DNA of 37,401 nucleotides from Bacteroidota bacterium (GCA_023424015.1 JAFAEM010000046.1:1-37401), one strand, 5' to 3'. Numbered from the stretch's first letter, positions 8,891 to 17,594 are shown. The notes: generated by a model from the sequence alone, not told the origin. Program-made: numbers and translations.

Positions 8891-10393
8891 ATGAATGAAC
8901 TTTTCTTGACACCATATACCCTCGTTGAGAACAAAGACTATCCTATTGATACCAAAATTATCATTAGGGCTTCAGACTTCTCAAATGTGCCATTTCAAGA
9001 CGGAAGAATTACGTTTAGTTTTATAGGTTGTCGTTTTAAGAAATTAAAAATTGAAAACAATGAAACAATAGACTTCAAAGACATAAGCATTCAATTTATA
9101 AGCTGTCTTATCAAAGAACTTAACGTAGAAAATATCATCACACCAAATTTTTCAATCTTCTTTGGAAGTTCAATTTTACAAGGAAGAATCAAAAATGAAA
9201 ATTTGAAAAGTGTTGAAGCAAACAATTGTCTTTTAAATAATTCATTGTTTTTACTTGATTTAAAAAGGGCTGTTGTTTCATACACGGAAGAAAACATTTT
9301 TCCAATTCGTTGGAAGAAGTTATTAAAATCTGTCAATTCAACCCTTGATAATTTGCTTGCCGAAAAACACTCATTTTACATTTATGATTGCAAGAATATA
9401 GTTTTCACGGTTAATGAAAATAAGACAGACAAAAGGGGAATTTACAAAATACCTTATGACAGCGTAAATAAAATTGGATATTATCCGAGCAATGAAGAAA
9501 AGCAAAAATTTAAAGTTAGTTTAAGTGTTCAGTATTCAGCTGACAAAGAACACAATTTGACCAAAATAATCAATGCCAAACTATTGGCCTTATCTCTCAG
9601 CGGTTATTCAACAGGCGAATTGCTAATTGAAAATTGTAACATAGACAGTTGGTATATAAGAAATTTTTCTGCACAATTAGGAGCTAATTTTTATGACATC
9701 AAACCATTCAGAAAAGAAACAGAAGAAACAAAATTAGAAATTCACAAATCAAACCTTGACAAAGTTTGGTTTGATAATGTTGCGTTTGATGATTATTCTA
9801 CAATTTCGCTTTACAGAAATAAATTTGGGCAAACTACTTTAACGGCTTGCGACTTTCCAAGCAAATACAAGGATTTTGATAAAATACAAACCATTGAAAA
9901 TATTCATTATCCTGATAGAAAAGACAAGAATTATTTCAAGACACGTTACGAAACATTTTTACAATTAAAAAAACAGCTTGAAGCATCAGGGAATTTTTAT
10001 GAAGCACAAAAATTTCAAGCAATATCTCACGAAGCACTTAAAAACATTGAGAATTTACCATATTGGGACAGAGTTATTCTTAAAATAAATGGATTATCAA
10101 ACAATCACGGACTATCAATTAAAGAACCGTTTATTGGAACGATAGTCTTGTCAATTTTATTTTACGTTTTGTATTTATGGAGTTTAGGTAGAATTTTTAA
10201 TGCCAGCGAAATTGATTGGAATTTATTTGGCTATTACTTTTCATTTATTGACATAACACATAGAACAGATTTTTTGGTCAACAAATCTGAACTCAATGGT
10301 ATTTCTTTGACGATTGATTTTTTGAATAAAATCATTGTTGGATTTTTAATCTATCAGTTTATTGCAGCATTCAGAAAATATGGAAAGAAATAA
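8891..10393 (+). CDS. membrane protein with pentapeptide/beta-helix-like N-terminal region
   Basis: A 500-residue protein without a signal peptide. Residues about 20-330 consist of short strands punctuated by polar turns (SFIGCRFKKLKI, ISCLIKELNV, CNIDSWYIRNF), resembling pentapeptide-repeat or right-handed beta-helix proteins, though not a strict pentapeptide repeat. A helical segment with LQLKKQLEASGNFYEAQKF (about 356-374) is the linker type often seen before the membrane part in pentapeptide-repeat membrane proteins. Two hydrophobic segments follow (about 415-437 and 470-493) with a 30-residue loop between them. It begins 42 bp after protease 1 and shares its AT-rich composition, so a functional pair is plausible. 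An ion-channel or signalling role is conceivable but unproven; I do not recognise the family with certainty. Confidence 0.85.
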   Translation: MNELFLTPYTLVENKDYPIDTKIIIRASDFSNVPFQDGRITFSFIGCRFKKLKIENNETIDFKDISIQFISCLIKELNVENIITPNFSIFFGSSILQGRIKNENLKSVEANNCLLNNSLFLLDLKRAVVSYTEENIFPIRWKKLLKSVNSTLDNLLAEKHSFYIYDCKNIVFTVNENKTDKRGIYKIPYDSVNKIGYYPSNEEKQKFKVSLSVQYSADKEHNLTKIINAKLLALSLSGYSTGELLIENCNIDSWYIRNFSAQLGANFYDIKPFRKETEETKLEIHKSNLDKVWFDNVAFDDYSTISLYRNKFGQTTLTACDFPSKYKDFDKIQTIENIHYPDRKDKNYFKTRYETFLQLKKQLEASGNFYEAQKFQAISHEALKNIENLPYWDRVILKINGLSNNHGLSIKEPFIGTIVLSILFYVLYLWSLGRIFNASEIDWNLFGYYFSFIDITHRTDFLVNKSELNGISLTIDFLNKIIVGFLIYQFIAAFRKYGKK

Positions 10394-10810
10394 GACAGCT
10401 CAACTAAAGCAAGCACATTTGCAATTCGCACAAGCCAACGCACAGACCAAAAATTGCAAAAGAGTTTGCTTTGCCAACGCAGACATAAATTGTTTTTAAA
10501 AAATTTTCCAACGCTTCAAAAAAATAAAAATACACCGACACACAGCCCTACAAACAAAGCAGACAATGATACTAAAACTCAATATTGACAAGGCTTACAA
10601 CGACACGGTGGACAGAAGGCCAGCAGGTAACAGCGGTTTTGCAAAAAAGCGGGTTCAGTGGTTAATTGAACATTCTACCTCGCATCAACTTTTGTGGTAT
10701 GTTGACAGTTTTGTGCTCCGAAATCCGCTTCTTCGCAAAGCCGCGAAACGTTAGCAGCAAGCCTAAAGCGACACTCTACAAAATTCAAAACATCAATCTG
10801 AATTGACACA
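10394..10810. repeat. non-coding module with attC-like palindrome (copy 1)
   Basis: No convincing gene: a 62-codon open frame at 10566-10754 lies inside the repeat. The block from about 10430 begins GCCAACGCACAGACCA and continues through A/T-rich stretches and GACACACA to GCCAGCAGGTAACAGCGG (10620-10637). The same series of landmarks recurs at 17735-17960. From 10626 to 10756 the DNA is an imperfect palindrome: GTAACAGCGGTTTTGCAAAA on the left pairs with CTTCGCAAAGCCGCGAAACG on the right, ending in GTTAGC (10750-10755). This looks like an integron attC site or a similar recombination element. The AAA ATPase starts 55 bp past the core. Confidence 0.7.
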
Positions 10811-13021
10811 ATGATACAATCCATACAAATCAGAAATGTCGCTACTTATGACAACACTGGCATTCACATTGACGGTTTGCGAAAAATAAATTTCATCTAT
10901 GGAGCAAACGGTTGTGGCAAGACAACAATTACAAACTACATCCACGATACAACCGACCAAAATTTTATCAGTTGCCTATTAACTTGGCAAGGTGGACTTC
11001 CTATCAAAGTGTTGGTGTATAACAAATCATTCAGGAAAAGAAATTTTGGAAAAGGAAAATTAAATGGTGTTTTTACTCTTGGAGAGGCGACAGCAGAACA
11101 AATAAAGGTAATTGAACAAAAAACTGAAGAACTAAAAGCAATAAAAGCAGACGGTGTAAAAAAACGAGAAACACAAGAAGCACAAGGTTTAAAAAAAGAA
11201 ACCTTAGAAAGTGATTTTAAAGAAGCGACCTGGACTAAAGTTTACAAAAAGTACGAGCATGTATTTAAAGAGGCTTTTGCAGGTTCACTTAACAAAGAGA
11301 ATTTTAAAAACAGACTGCTACAAGAATTTGCAAGTAATACTTCTTCGTTAGAAACTTTTAAAAATTTAGAGGAAAAAGCCAAAACAATATTTGGCGAAAC
11401 ACCGCAATCAATTCCACCAATTAGCCAAGTATCATTTGACAGAACAACGGAAATAGAAACAAATAGTGTTTGGAAGAAAATAATTGTTGGAAAGGCTGAT
11501 GTTGATATTGCAAAACTTATTCAAAAATTAAACATTAATGACTGGGTAAATCAAGGTAGAGAGTACATTCAAGACAATACTTGTCCCTTTTGTCAAGATC
11601 AGACAATCACCGAAGATTTCAAAAAGCAGTTAGAAAACTTCTTTGATGAAACATATCTGAATGATATAAAGCTGCTGAAAGAACTTAAACAAGAGTATAA
11701 TTCGTTAACTCAAAATTCAATCAATCAACTGAATACAATTGAAACCAATCAAAAGAATTTCAGTGAAACAAAACTTGATATTGACAAGTTTTCAGCATAT
11801 CTCAAAACGCTTACAAGTCAAAATGCAACGAACAATGAACTACTTAACAACAAGGTTAAAGAACCAAGTAGAAGTATAGAATTAATTTCATTGAAAGAGC
11901 AGTCAGATTTATTAATCAACTTGATTGCCCAAGCAAATGCTGAAATCAAAAAGCATAATGATATTGTTGCCAACTACACTACTGAACGCAACAAACTAAT
12001 TAAGGCAATCTGGAAGTTCATTGTTGAAGAATACAAGTCGGAAATTACAAAATTCAATACAGAGAAAAGTGGATTAGAAAAAGGTATTACTGCTTTGCAA
12101 GGTCAGATAAACACCAAAGTTGCAGAATACAAAACTTTGGACACAGAAATAAAAAACCTAAGTAAAAATGTAACAAGTATTCAACCTGCAATTAATGAAA
12201 TCAATCGCCTTTTGAAATCATATGGGTTTTTGAATTTTGAAATTGTGCCTGCTGCCGAAGATGGGTTTTATCAAATTCAACGTGAAGACGGCACAATTGC
12301 AGAAACAACTTTAAGTGAAGGCGAAATAACTTTTATCACATTTTTGTACTACTTGCAATTAGCAAAAGGTGGAATTTCCGAAGATGTTGTGAATGAAGAA
12401 AGAGTTCTAGTGATTGACGACCCTATTTCAAGTTTGGACAGTAACGTATTGTTTGTAGTAAGTACATTGATAAAAGAGTTAATCAAAAACGTTAAAGCTG
12501 AAATTGGTAATGTAAAACAAGTAATACTGCTAACTCACAACGTCTATTTTCATAAAGAAGTTTCTTTCATTGACGGCAGAACCAAACTTTGTAACAAAAC
12601 AAATTTCTGGATTTTACGCAAAAACGACAAGACAACGAGTTTACAGAACTTTTTAATGGAAAATCCAATTCAATCTTCATACGAACTTTTGTGGCAAGAA
12701 TTAAAAAGTGAAGGTCCTAAGTCAAATTTGACAATTCAAAACATAATGCGAAGAATAATTGAAAACTACTTCAAATTACTCGGCAAATATGGAGACGATG
12801 ATTTAATTCTAAAGTTCACAACAAAAGAAGAGCAAGAGATTTGCAGGTCTTTAATTTCTTGGATAAACGATGGCTCTCACAGCATTAATGACGACTTATA
12901 CGTTGAGTTGCAGGACAGGACTATTGAAAGTTATAAGAAAGTATTTAAAGATATTTTTGTGCTTACAGACCACGAGGGGCATTATAAAATGATGATGAAT
13001 ATTACAGACGCAGTGACCTAA
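10811..13021 (+). CDS. AAA_13 ATPase, candidate RloC/PrrC-like anticodon nuclease
   Basis: A 736-residue ABC/SMC-like ATPase. Visible motifs are Walker A GANGCGKT (31-38), long coiled-coil stretches (about 95-140 and 280-450) around a zinc-hook-like C258-P-F-C261, signature LSEGE (501-505), Walker B VLVIDDP (D536/D537), D-loop SSLDS and H-loop H576. This is the AAA_13 architecture found in RloC and PrrC, RNases that cleave tRNA anticodon loops during phage infection. The C-terminal part has R647-x3-E651 and H690 (INDGSH), reminiscent of the Arg-x3-Glu...His active site of PrrC, although the E-to-H gap is 39 rather than about 32 residues. At 736 residues it is similar to or somewhat shorter than known RloC. 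Phage defence is likely; the nuclease activity is inference. It stands alone between two cassette-like boundaries. Confidence 0.9.
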   Translation: MIQSIQIRNVATYDNTGIHIDGLRKINFIYGANGCGKTTITNYIHDTTDQNFISCLLTWQGGLPIKVLVYNKSFRKRNFGKGKLNGVFTLGEATAEQIKVIEQKTEELKAIKADGVKKRETQEAQGLKKETLESDFKEATWTKVYKKYEHVFKEAFAGSLNKENFKNRLLQEFASNTSSLETFKNLEEKAKTIFGETPQSIPPISQVSFDRTTEIETNSVWKKIIVGKADVDIAKLIQKLNINDWVNQGREYIQDNTCPFCQDQTITEDFKKQLENFFDETYLNDIKLLKELKQEYNSLTQNSINQLNTIETNQKNFSETKLDIDKFSAYLKTLTSQNATNNELLNNKVKEPSRSIELISLKEQSDLLINLIAQANAEIKKHNDIVANYTTERNKLIKAIWKFIVEEYKSEITKFNTEKSGLEKGITALQGQINTKVAEYKTLDTEIKNLSKNVTSIQPAINEINRLLKSYGFLNFEIVPAAEDGFYQIQREDGTIAETTLSEGEITFITFLYYLQLAKGGISEDVVNEERVLVIDDPISSLDSNVLFVVSTLIKELIKNVKAEIGNVKQVILLTHNVYFHKEVSFIDGRTKLCNKTNFWILRKNDKTTSLQNFLMENPIQSSYELLWQELKSEGPKSNLTIQNIMRRIIENYFKLLGKYGDDDLILKFTTKEEQEICRSLISWINDGSHSINDDLYVELQDRTIESYKKVFKDIFVLTDHEGHYKMMMNITDAVT

Positions 13022-13274
13022 GCGGAGAAGGCTATGCTGCTAACATTGGTATTGCCAATAGTGGGGCTGGACATTGGAGCAATCAGCAGCGGTAATTCTG
13101 CTGTACTGTGGTTCGGGGCTTGACGAATAAAGCCCAGCTTTAGTTCTTAATATTTAATTTTATCAAAAAGCCAGGCAGCAGTTCCCGGCGGACGAATATT
13201 AAATTCCCACCATCGGCAATTCCTGGACGTTGTGCGACATTCTACCCACACTCACCATTATAAATGAACCACCG
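13022..13274. other. intergenic hairpins and cassette-like boundary
   Basis: After the ATPase stop codon come several inverted repeats: ATTGG/CCAAT (13045-13059), CAGCAG/CTGCTG (about 13085-13102) and GGGCTT/AAGCCC (13116-13135), the last possibly a terminator. The block ends with GCAATTCCTGGAC and GTTGTGCG (13229-13236), followed by ACATTCTA. The same GTTGTGCG-N-CATTCTA string occurs at 14531-14546. The next gene starts 39 bp past the core. Confidence 0.6.
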
Positions 13275-14078
13275 ATGATCACTCTCCAAGAACTATTGTC
13301 ATTAAAAACAGACTTGTTTAGTAAAAGCAATACTCTATTAGTGAGACATAAGGATAGTAGAGTAGAATACAGAGATATATTGAAAGACAGAGAGAAATTG
13401 CTCGAATATCAAAAGTACCAAAGTAGAACAATATTTAAGGATGCACATTATCTAATCTCTTTTATTGGTCAAGAGAGACGGAAGTCGTTGCTTTTTGGTA
13501 TATTTAAGATAAACGGGGTCCAGTCAATAGACAAAGGATTCTATTACGATATTGAAGAATTAAATATTTGCGAAGATTTAGTTGACCGTGTAGTTGTTGA
13601 TTGGGGCAAAGCATCGTTAGCCTGGGTTCAATATTATCACAAAAATTCTAAAGAAGTTTTAGAGATTTTGCCGAAAGGGTATCTGGGCGATTTTCCAGGT
13701 TTGACAAACTTTATTTTAGATTTTCAAGAATTAAAACGATTAGTTGATAATCCGGATGCAAATCGAGAATGGAAAAGCCATCTTTCCTCTATTAATGGAA
13801 TCTATATGATTCTCGATAAGTCGACAGGCAGTCAATATATCGGTTCGGCTTGTGGGAATGGAGGAGTTTGGCAAAGGTGGGCCGAATATTCAAAAACCAG
13901 ACACGGAAACAACATTATTCTCGCTGATTTATGCAACGACGTTGAGTATCACAAAAATTTTCAATTTACTGTACTTCAGACATTGCCTAGTAACCTTTCA
14001 AATAAAGAAGTTATAAAGCTGGAAAATTTATATAAGAAGAAATTTGGAACAAAAACATTTGGGTTAAATAAGAATTAA
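13275..14078 (+). CDS. GIY-YIG nuclease-domain protein
   Basis: A 267-residue protein. ATG 13275 is preferred over the more upstream in-frame ATG (13230) because 13229-13246 belongs to an intergenic repeat also present at 14531. The N-terminal half (1-165) is an unrecognised domain. The C-terminal half is a GIY-YIG domain: G175-I-Y177, Y188-I-G190, a conserved Arg R201 (WQRW) and a Glu E250 (LENLYKKKFG) followed by the usual GLN. All key residues of a metal-dependent nuclease seem present. Stand-alone proteins of this type with an unknown N-terminal domain are common in bacteria and are of uncertain role; defence or mobile-DNA functions are possible. It is flanked on both sides by cassette-like boundaries. 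Confidence 0.85.
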   Translation: MITLQELLSLKTDLFSKSNTLLVRHKDSRVEYRDILKDREKLLEYQKYQSRTIFKDAHYLISFIGQERRKSLLFGIFKINGVQSIDKGFYYDIEELNICEDLVDRVVVDWGKASLAWVQYYHKNSKEVLEILPKGYLGDFPGLTNFILDFQELKRLVDNPDANREWKSHLSSINGIYMILDKSTGSQYIGSACGNGGVWQRWAEYSKTRHGNNIILADLCNDVEYHKNFQFTVLQTLPSNLSNKEVIKLENLYKKKFGTKTFGLNKN

Positions 14079-14082
14079 GAAC

Positions 14083-14215
14083 GATCGCCCAACAATTGGT
14101 TTTGCGCTATGGCGGGGGTAGAATATGGGCTGGCCAAGGGATCATTGGTCAACTGTAGAACAAACTATCAAGCGATAATAACTCGGATTATCGCCACATC
14201 GCAAAGCCCCGGCCA
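14083..14215. repeat. attC-like palindrome after the GIY-YIG gene
   Basis: GGTTTTGCGCTATGGCGGGG (14098-14117) pairs imperfectly with TCGCCACATCGCAAAGCCCC (14191-14210), enclosing about 73 bases. The arms resemble those of the element at 10626-10756 (GGTTTTGCAAAAAAGCGGG) and of 17947-17966 (CGGTTTCGCGTCATGCGGGG). It lies directly 3' of a gene, as attC sites do in integrons. No further gene is visible between 14079 and 14594. Confidence 0.6.
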
Positions 14216-14540
14216 TCTGAGTAAAGTGGAGCGGCGCCTGGCCTCCAGTTCCACCTTCCTGCGAAACAAATAAAACCCTTAGCCGCCGGGCTTCTCACCG
14301 GGTACGGATATCCAGGAAGCTTTTCGGAAAAAGGAGTAATATTGGAAAGTTTTGTGAGAGGGGGTGCGTCTTGGATACCAGTTTTTACGGGAAACCGTAT
14401 GCAGATTTCGTACCTGTTTTAAATCTTTGCCATTGATACGGCTGCTCTGTGTATGAATATGTTTTTGGGAGGGTTAGATTCTTCGAATTGTTTTGCTATT
14501 TTGAAAGAGTATAGTAGGAGCAATACAAGTGTTGTGCGTC
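14216..14540 (-). pseudogene. anchor repeat copy 2: relic of a rhamnosidase 5' end and upstream region
   Basis: Read on the minus strand, about 14233-14310 encodes SWISVPGEKPGG, a stop, then GFYLFRRKVELE. This matches residues about 34-58 of the rhamnosidase at 4456-6837 (SWISVPGEQPSAYGVYLFRK...). The sequence then jumps over most of the signal-peptide region and continues with an upstream region matching 6860-7055 (GTTTTTACGGGAAACCGTATG at 14385-14405, and TTCGAATTGTTTTGCTATTT). It is a non-functional duplicate. Beyond codon ~58 the match ends at the palindrome of the preceding element. A + strand promoter-like block near 14480-14505 precedes protease 2. Confidence 0.75.
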
Positions 14541-14594
14541 ATTCTATTCGGCAACTTTACCGAACTTCAACACCACAAACCAAACCTTAATCAT

Positions 14595-16118
14595 ATGAAA
14601 AAAAGTATCTTAACTTGTTTGGCAATACTTTTAGTGTCAGCATTTTCATTTGGACAAATTTTAGATGGTTATAAGTACGTCTATGTTCCTACTTTGACAT
14701 ATACAAACGGAGGTAGCGACATTTGGAATATCTCAGGAATGCTTCGGACGTCTTTTTCAAACAAAGGCTTTATTGTGTTGACCGAGAATTCAACCCCGCC
14801 CGAAGAAGTAAAAAAAGACCCGTGCTTATTATTAACATGTGAGATAAGCCACACTAATGTAACATCCGGTGTAAACAAGGTGACAATAACTTTAAAGAAT
14901 TGTAAGGAAGAGGTTGTTCATTCAAATACTGCTGGTGCAATGGGGTTGTCAATGCAAGCTGATTATAATAAAGCGACCAAAAAAGCATTTTCTGAAATCA
15001 ACTCTATGAAGTATTCTTTTAATCCTGCAAAAACAGTTGCCAAAGATTTTGAAAAGAGTCTACCAACACTTGAATTAACAGGCATCACTGAAGATTCTAT
15101 AAAATCATATCTAACCAATAACAAAATTGACCCAATAGAAGGAATTTATAAGAGTTACCAAAGTGAAGGAATGCCTTATTACAAAATCGGAATAATAAAA
15201 AACGGAGATAAATTTAAAGCAGTAATAATTGAAACTGAATTATCTTATTGGAAAGCAGGCGAACTAAAGGCAGTCTTCGAACCAAGTTCAATGAAGGGGT
15301 TCTATTCTGTTAAATGGTATAGGGGTAATAAAACTCCTTATGAAACATTTGGCAGCATGGACAATGCAGCTCTCTTAAGTGTCGAGTTAAAAGACCAACA
15401 AACAAATGAGAAAAGGCAAGATAAGTTTATTAAAATGTTCCCTTCTGTATCAAGTGACGTAACTTTTAAAAAAGATAACTCTAAAGCATCTGGCAGTGGC
15501 TTCTTCATTACATCAGGAGGAATTGTGGCAACGAATGCTCATGTTGTTGAAGGTTCATCTAACATTGAAATAACAGTCTCAAACGAAGTAGGGAATTTCA
15601 CCTATAAGACAAAGGTGTTATTAATAGATGCCAAGAATGATGTGGCATTGCTACAAATTGATGATGATAAATTTAAAGGACTGACATCAATTCCCTATGG
15701 CATAACAGAAAATTCTGATGTAGGTTCAAAGGTTTTTACAATCGGATACCCACTAAATGATGTTATGGGTAGCAATTTTAAAGTAACCGATGGAATAATA
15801 AGCTCAAAAAGTGGAATTGCCGACGATGTCAGATATTATCAAATCTCAGTTCCATTACAACCAGGAAATAGCGGAGGTCCACTGTTTAACAAAGATGGAA
15901 ATATTATTGGAATAACATCTGCAAGACTAAATAGCAAAGCTGTAGGGACACAAGTTGAAAATGTCAATTATGCAATTAAGTCTTCGTATTTACTTAATCT
16001 TTATTACATGCTTCCTAACTCAACAAAAATTTCTGCTACATCACAAGTTGCATCAAAAGAATTACAAGACCAAGTAAAGGTTCTAAAAAATTATGTTTGT
16101 TTAATAAGGACTTTTTAA
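14595..16118 (+). CDS. secreted trypsin-like (S1C, HtrA-family) serine protease 2
   Basis: Starting at ATG 14595 (MKKSILTC..., signal peptide to about FGQ, residue 20) the protein has 507 residues; the upstream 22 codons of the open frame fall in the repeat boundary. The N-terminal domain (about 21-165) is unlike that of protease 1. The middle domain (about 175-275, IEGIYKSY ... YKIGIIKNG ... YWKAGELKA) and the trypsin domain are alike. The triad is H316 (TNAHV), D349 (NDVALL) and S426 (GNSGGPL). The C-terminal tail (LQDQVKVLKNYVCLI) also resembles that of protease 1 (LTEQVKIASNFTYII). No PDZ domain is seen. It stops 8 bp before the next gene, suggesting co-transcription. Confidence 0.88.
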   Translation: MKKSILTCLAILLVSAFSFGQILDGYKYVYVPTLTYTNGGSDIWNISGMLRTSFSNKGFIVLTENSTPPEEVKKDPCLLLTCEISHTNVTSGVNKVTITLKNCKEEVVHSNTAGAMGLSMQADYNKATKKAFSEINSMKYSFNPAKTVAKDFEKSLPTLELTGITEDSIKSYLTNNKIDPIEGIYKSYQSEGMPYYKIGIIKNGDKFKAVIIETELSYWKAGELKAVFEPSSMKGFYSVKWYRGNKTPYETFGSMDNAALLSVELKDQQTNEKRQDKFIKMFPSVSSDVTFKKDNSKASGSGFFITSGGIVATNAHVVEGSSNIEITVSNEVGNFTYKTKVLLIDAKNDVALLQIDDDKFKGLTSIPYGITENSDVGSKVFTIGYPLNDVMGSNFKVTDGIISSKSGIADDVRYYQISVPLQPGNSGGPLFNKDGNIIGITSARLNSKAVGTQVENVNYAIKSSYLLNLYYMLPNSTKISATSQVASKELQDQVKVLKNYVCLIRTF

Positions 16119-16126
16119 TTTATGTT

Positions 16127-16921
16127 ATGGATATTTCAATAGTTAAAGAAAAATACTTAAGACATGATAAAGCCATAAAAGATTTACATTCTGAAATTAA
16201 GCGGTTAAAAATTCCTATTCAACTTCCGATTGCTAACGAGGTGCTGACAGACTTAAGCGAACGAATAGATTCAATTTTTAATTCAATTCTTTCTTTAACA
16301 GCATCGGATAATCTCTATTCTTTATTCATTTTATATCGGTCAATTCTGGAACATTCTTACAAGGCGTTTTACATATTCGCCAAAACTATTAAGGATAGAA
16401 ATGATGATACAGCTGAAAAATATCAGAAACACCTGTTTATTTCAGAATTCTTAGCTGAACAGGCTGGAGTTCTTGAGATGGAGGATTTAATAAATGAAAA
16501 TGAAAAGAAAACCAATTTTCTTGACTTCTTATTACTAAAATTTCCAGAGCTAAGCGTTTTTGATAAGGAAAATCAAAAAGAAATTTCAGCCGCTATAATG
16601 CAATTCAGATTAGCTGAAATAACTAAATTTCTTCATGATGGATTTGCAGAAAAAGAAGAAAACAAAGACGTAGCAGCAATATTTGCAAAGACACTTCCAG
16701 AGTATTCACATGTTTCCACTTTTACACACGGAGGTTCTTACGCTTCGACTTTGATTAAAAAATTTGCAGAACAAAATTCAACCCAGCAAGAGATAGACAA
16801 AATTCTCAAAATTAGTCTAACGGTTTGTGGCGTAATTAAAGAGAATGTTTTTATTACATACCAGATTGACAATTCGTTTGTTGATATTTTAAAAAAGCTA
16901 CATGAAATTAGGAAGCCATGA
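16127..16921 (+). CDS. helical cytoplasmic protein, DUF5677-like
   Basis: I use ATG 16127 (MDISIVKEKY), 8 bp after the protease 2 stop codon; an in-frame ATG at 16097 would overlap the protease. The 264-residue product is all-helical, with no signal peptide or membrane segment. Conserved-looking elements are LYRSILEHSYKAFYI (about 75-89) and EYSHVSTFTHGG (about 196-207). Arg-Glu-His patterns of this kind are seen in DUF5677-type and other HEPN-like helical families, but I cannot place it firmly. The tight spacing makes it the likely partner of protease 2, as the membrane protein is for protease 1. Composition is AT-rich like its neighbours. Confidence 0.8.
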   Translation: MDISIVKEKYLRHDKAIKDLHSEIKRLKIPIQLPIANEVLTDLSERIDSIFNSILSLTASDNLYSLFILYRSILEHSYKAFYIFAKTIKDRNDDTAEKYQKHLFISEFLAEQAGVLEMEDLINENEKKTNFLDFLLLKFPELSVFDKENQKEISAAIMQFRLAEITKFLHDGFAEKEENKDVAAIFAKTLPEYSHVSTFTHGGSYASTLIKKFAEQNSTQQEIDKILKISLTVCGVIKENVFITYQIDNSFVDILKKLHEIRKP

Positions 16922-17219
16922 CGAAGAACGAACGCACAACAGGAAGTTTGCTGCTATGCTGGCAGACGAATATATTCTCAGCTTCATATCGCTACCATCC
17001 CATATCCAGCCGACGGAATTCTATCAGCTTTTGTTGTTATCTTCATCATCAGTTTTTCAATCAGTAGCGGCTCCGGGCTGGACATTCAATGAATAAGCAC
17101 AGCATAAAGCCCTGTCAGTTGGTCACTGCAGGACGACTACTGAACAGCCTGACTAATTAGAGAAACAAATTAAACCGCCCCCTTGACTTAAAAGAAATAA
17201 AAAATAAAAGGCAAAAATT
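16922..17219. other. intergenic block with short cassette-type repeat
   Basis: A 24-base sequence starting CAACAGGAAGTTTGC (16937-16960) recurs with two mismatches at 18031-18054, each time just after a gene or module end. GGGCTGGACATT (17076-17087) also occurs near 13063. A 64-codon open frame over this block has no features of a real protein. I regard the stretch as another inter-cassette region. Confidence 0.5.
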
Positions 17220-17594
17220 ATGCACCCAAAATTTAAAGCAGGGATTAACATCGCCATAAATATTCCAAAAAGTAAATATGACAAAACTGTCGCTTTTTAT
17301 AAAGATATTCTGAAACTGGAAGTGGAAGAAAAGCCAATCGACAATCCAACCATTTCAAGAACACACGAGGTGAAATTTGGAAATAATGTCATATGGCTAG
17401 ACTGCGTAGACAACTATACTCACTCAGAAACCTGGTTACAACTGACTGTCCCAAATGTTGATGAAGCGACGGATTATTTACTATCAAAAGGTGTGGAAAC
17501 CTGTGACGAAATTGAAGAGCTTCCCAAAAATATGCATTGGATCCAGGACCCGGCAGGCACGGTTTTTAACCTTCAACAGCGTGACACAAATTAA
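17220..17594 (+). CDS. VOC (glyoxalase/bleomycin-resistance) family protein
   Basis: A 124-residue single-unit vicinal-oxygen-chelate protein. It shows the first beta-alpha-beta module with VAFYKDILKLEVEEK (about 23-37) and HEVKFGNNVIWLD, and the second with LTVPNVDEATDYLLSKGV (about 76-93) ending in IQDPAGTVFNLQQ (108-120), the usual C-terminal signature. Members bind a metal and act as lyases, dioxygenases or drug-binding resistance proteins; which applies here cannot be told. A purine-rich run (AAAGAAATAAAAAATAAAAG) precedes the ATG. Confidence 0.88.
   Translation: MHPKFKAGINIAINIPKSKYDKTVAFYKDILKLEVEEKPIDNPTISRTHEVKFGNNVIWLDCVDNYTHSETWLQLTVPNVDEATDYLLSKGVETCDEIEELPKNMHWIQDPAGTVFNLQQRDTN

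Noticed and set aside
10566..10754. 62-codon gene on the + strand
   Set aside because: It lies over the attC-like palindrome and the duplicated non-coding module, and its second half is the palindrome itself.
13230..13274. Upstream start of the GIY-YIG protein at 13230
   Set aside because: The codons fall within the shared GTTGTGCG-N-CATTCTA boundary sequence that also occurs before an unrelated gene.
16902..17096. 64-codon gene on the + strand
   Set aside because: It overlaps the previous gene and a short intergenic repeat also found at 18031, with no protein features.
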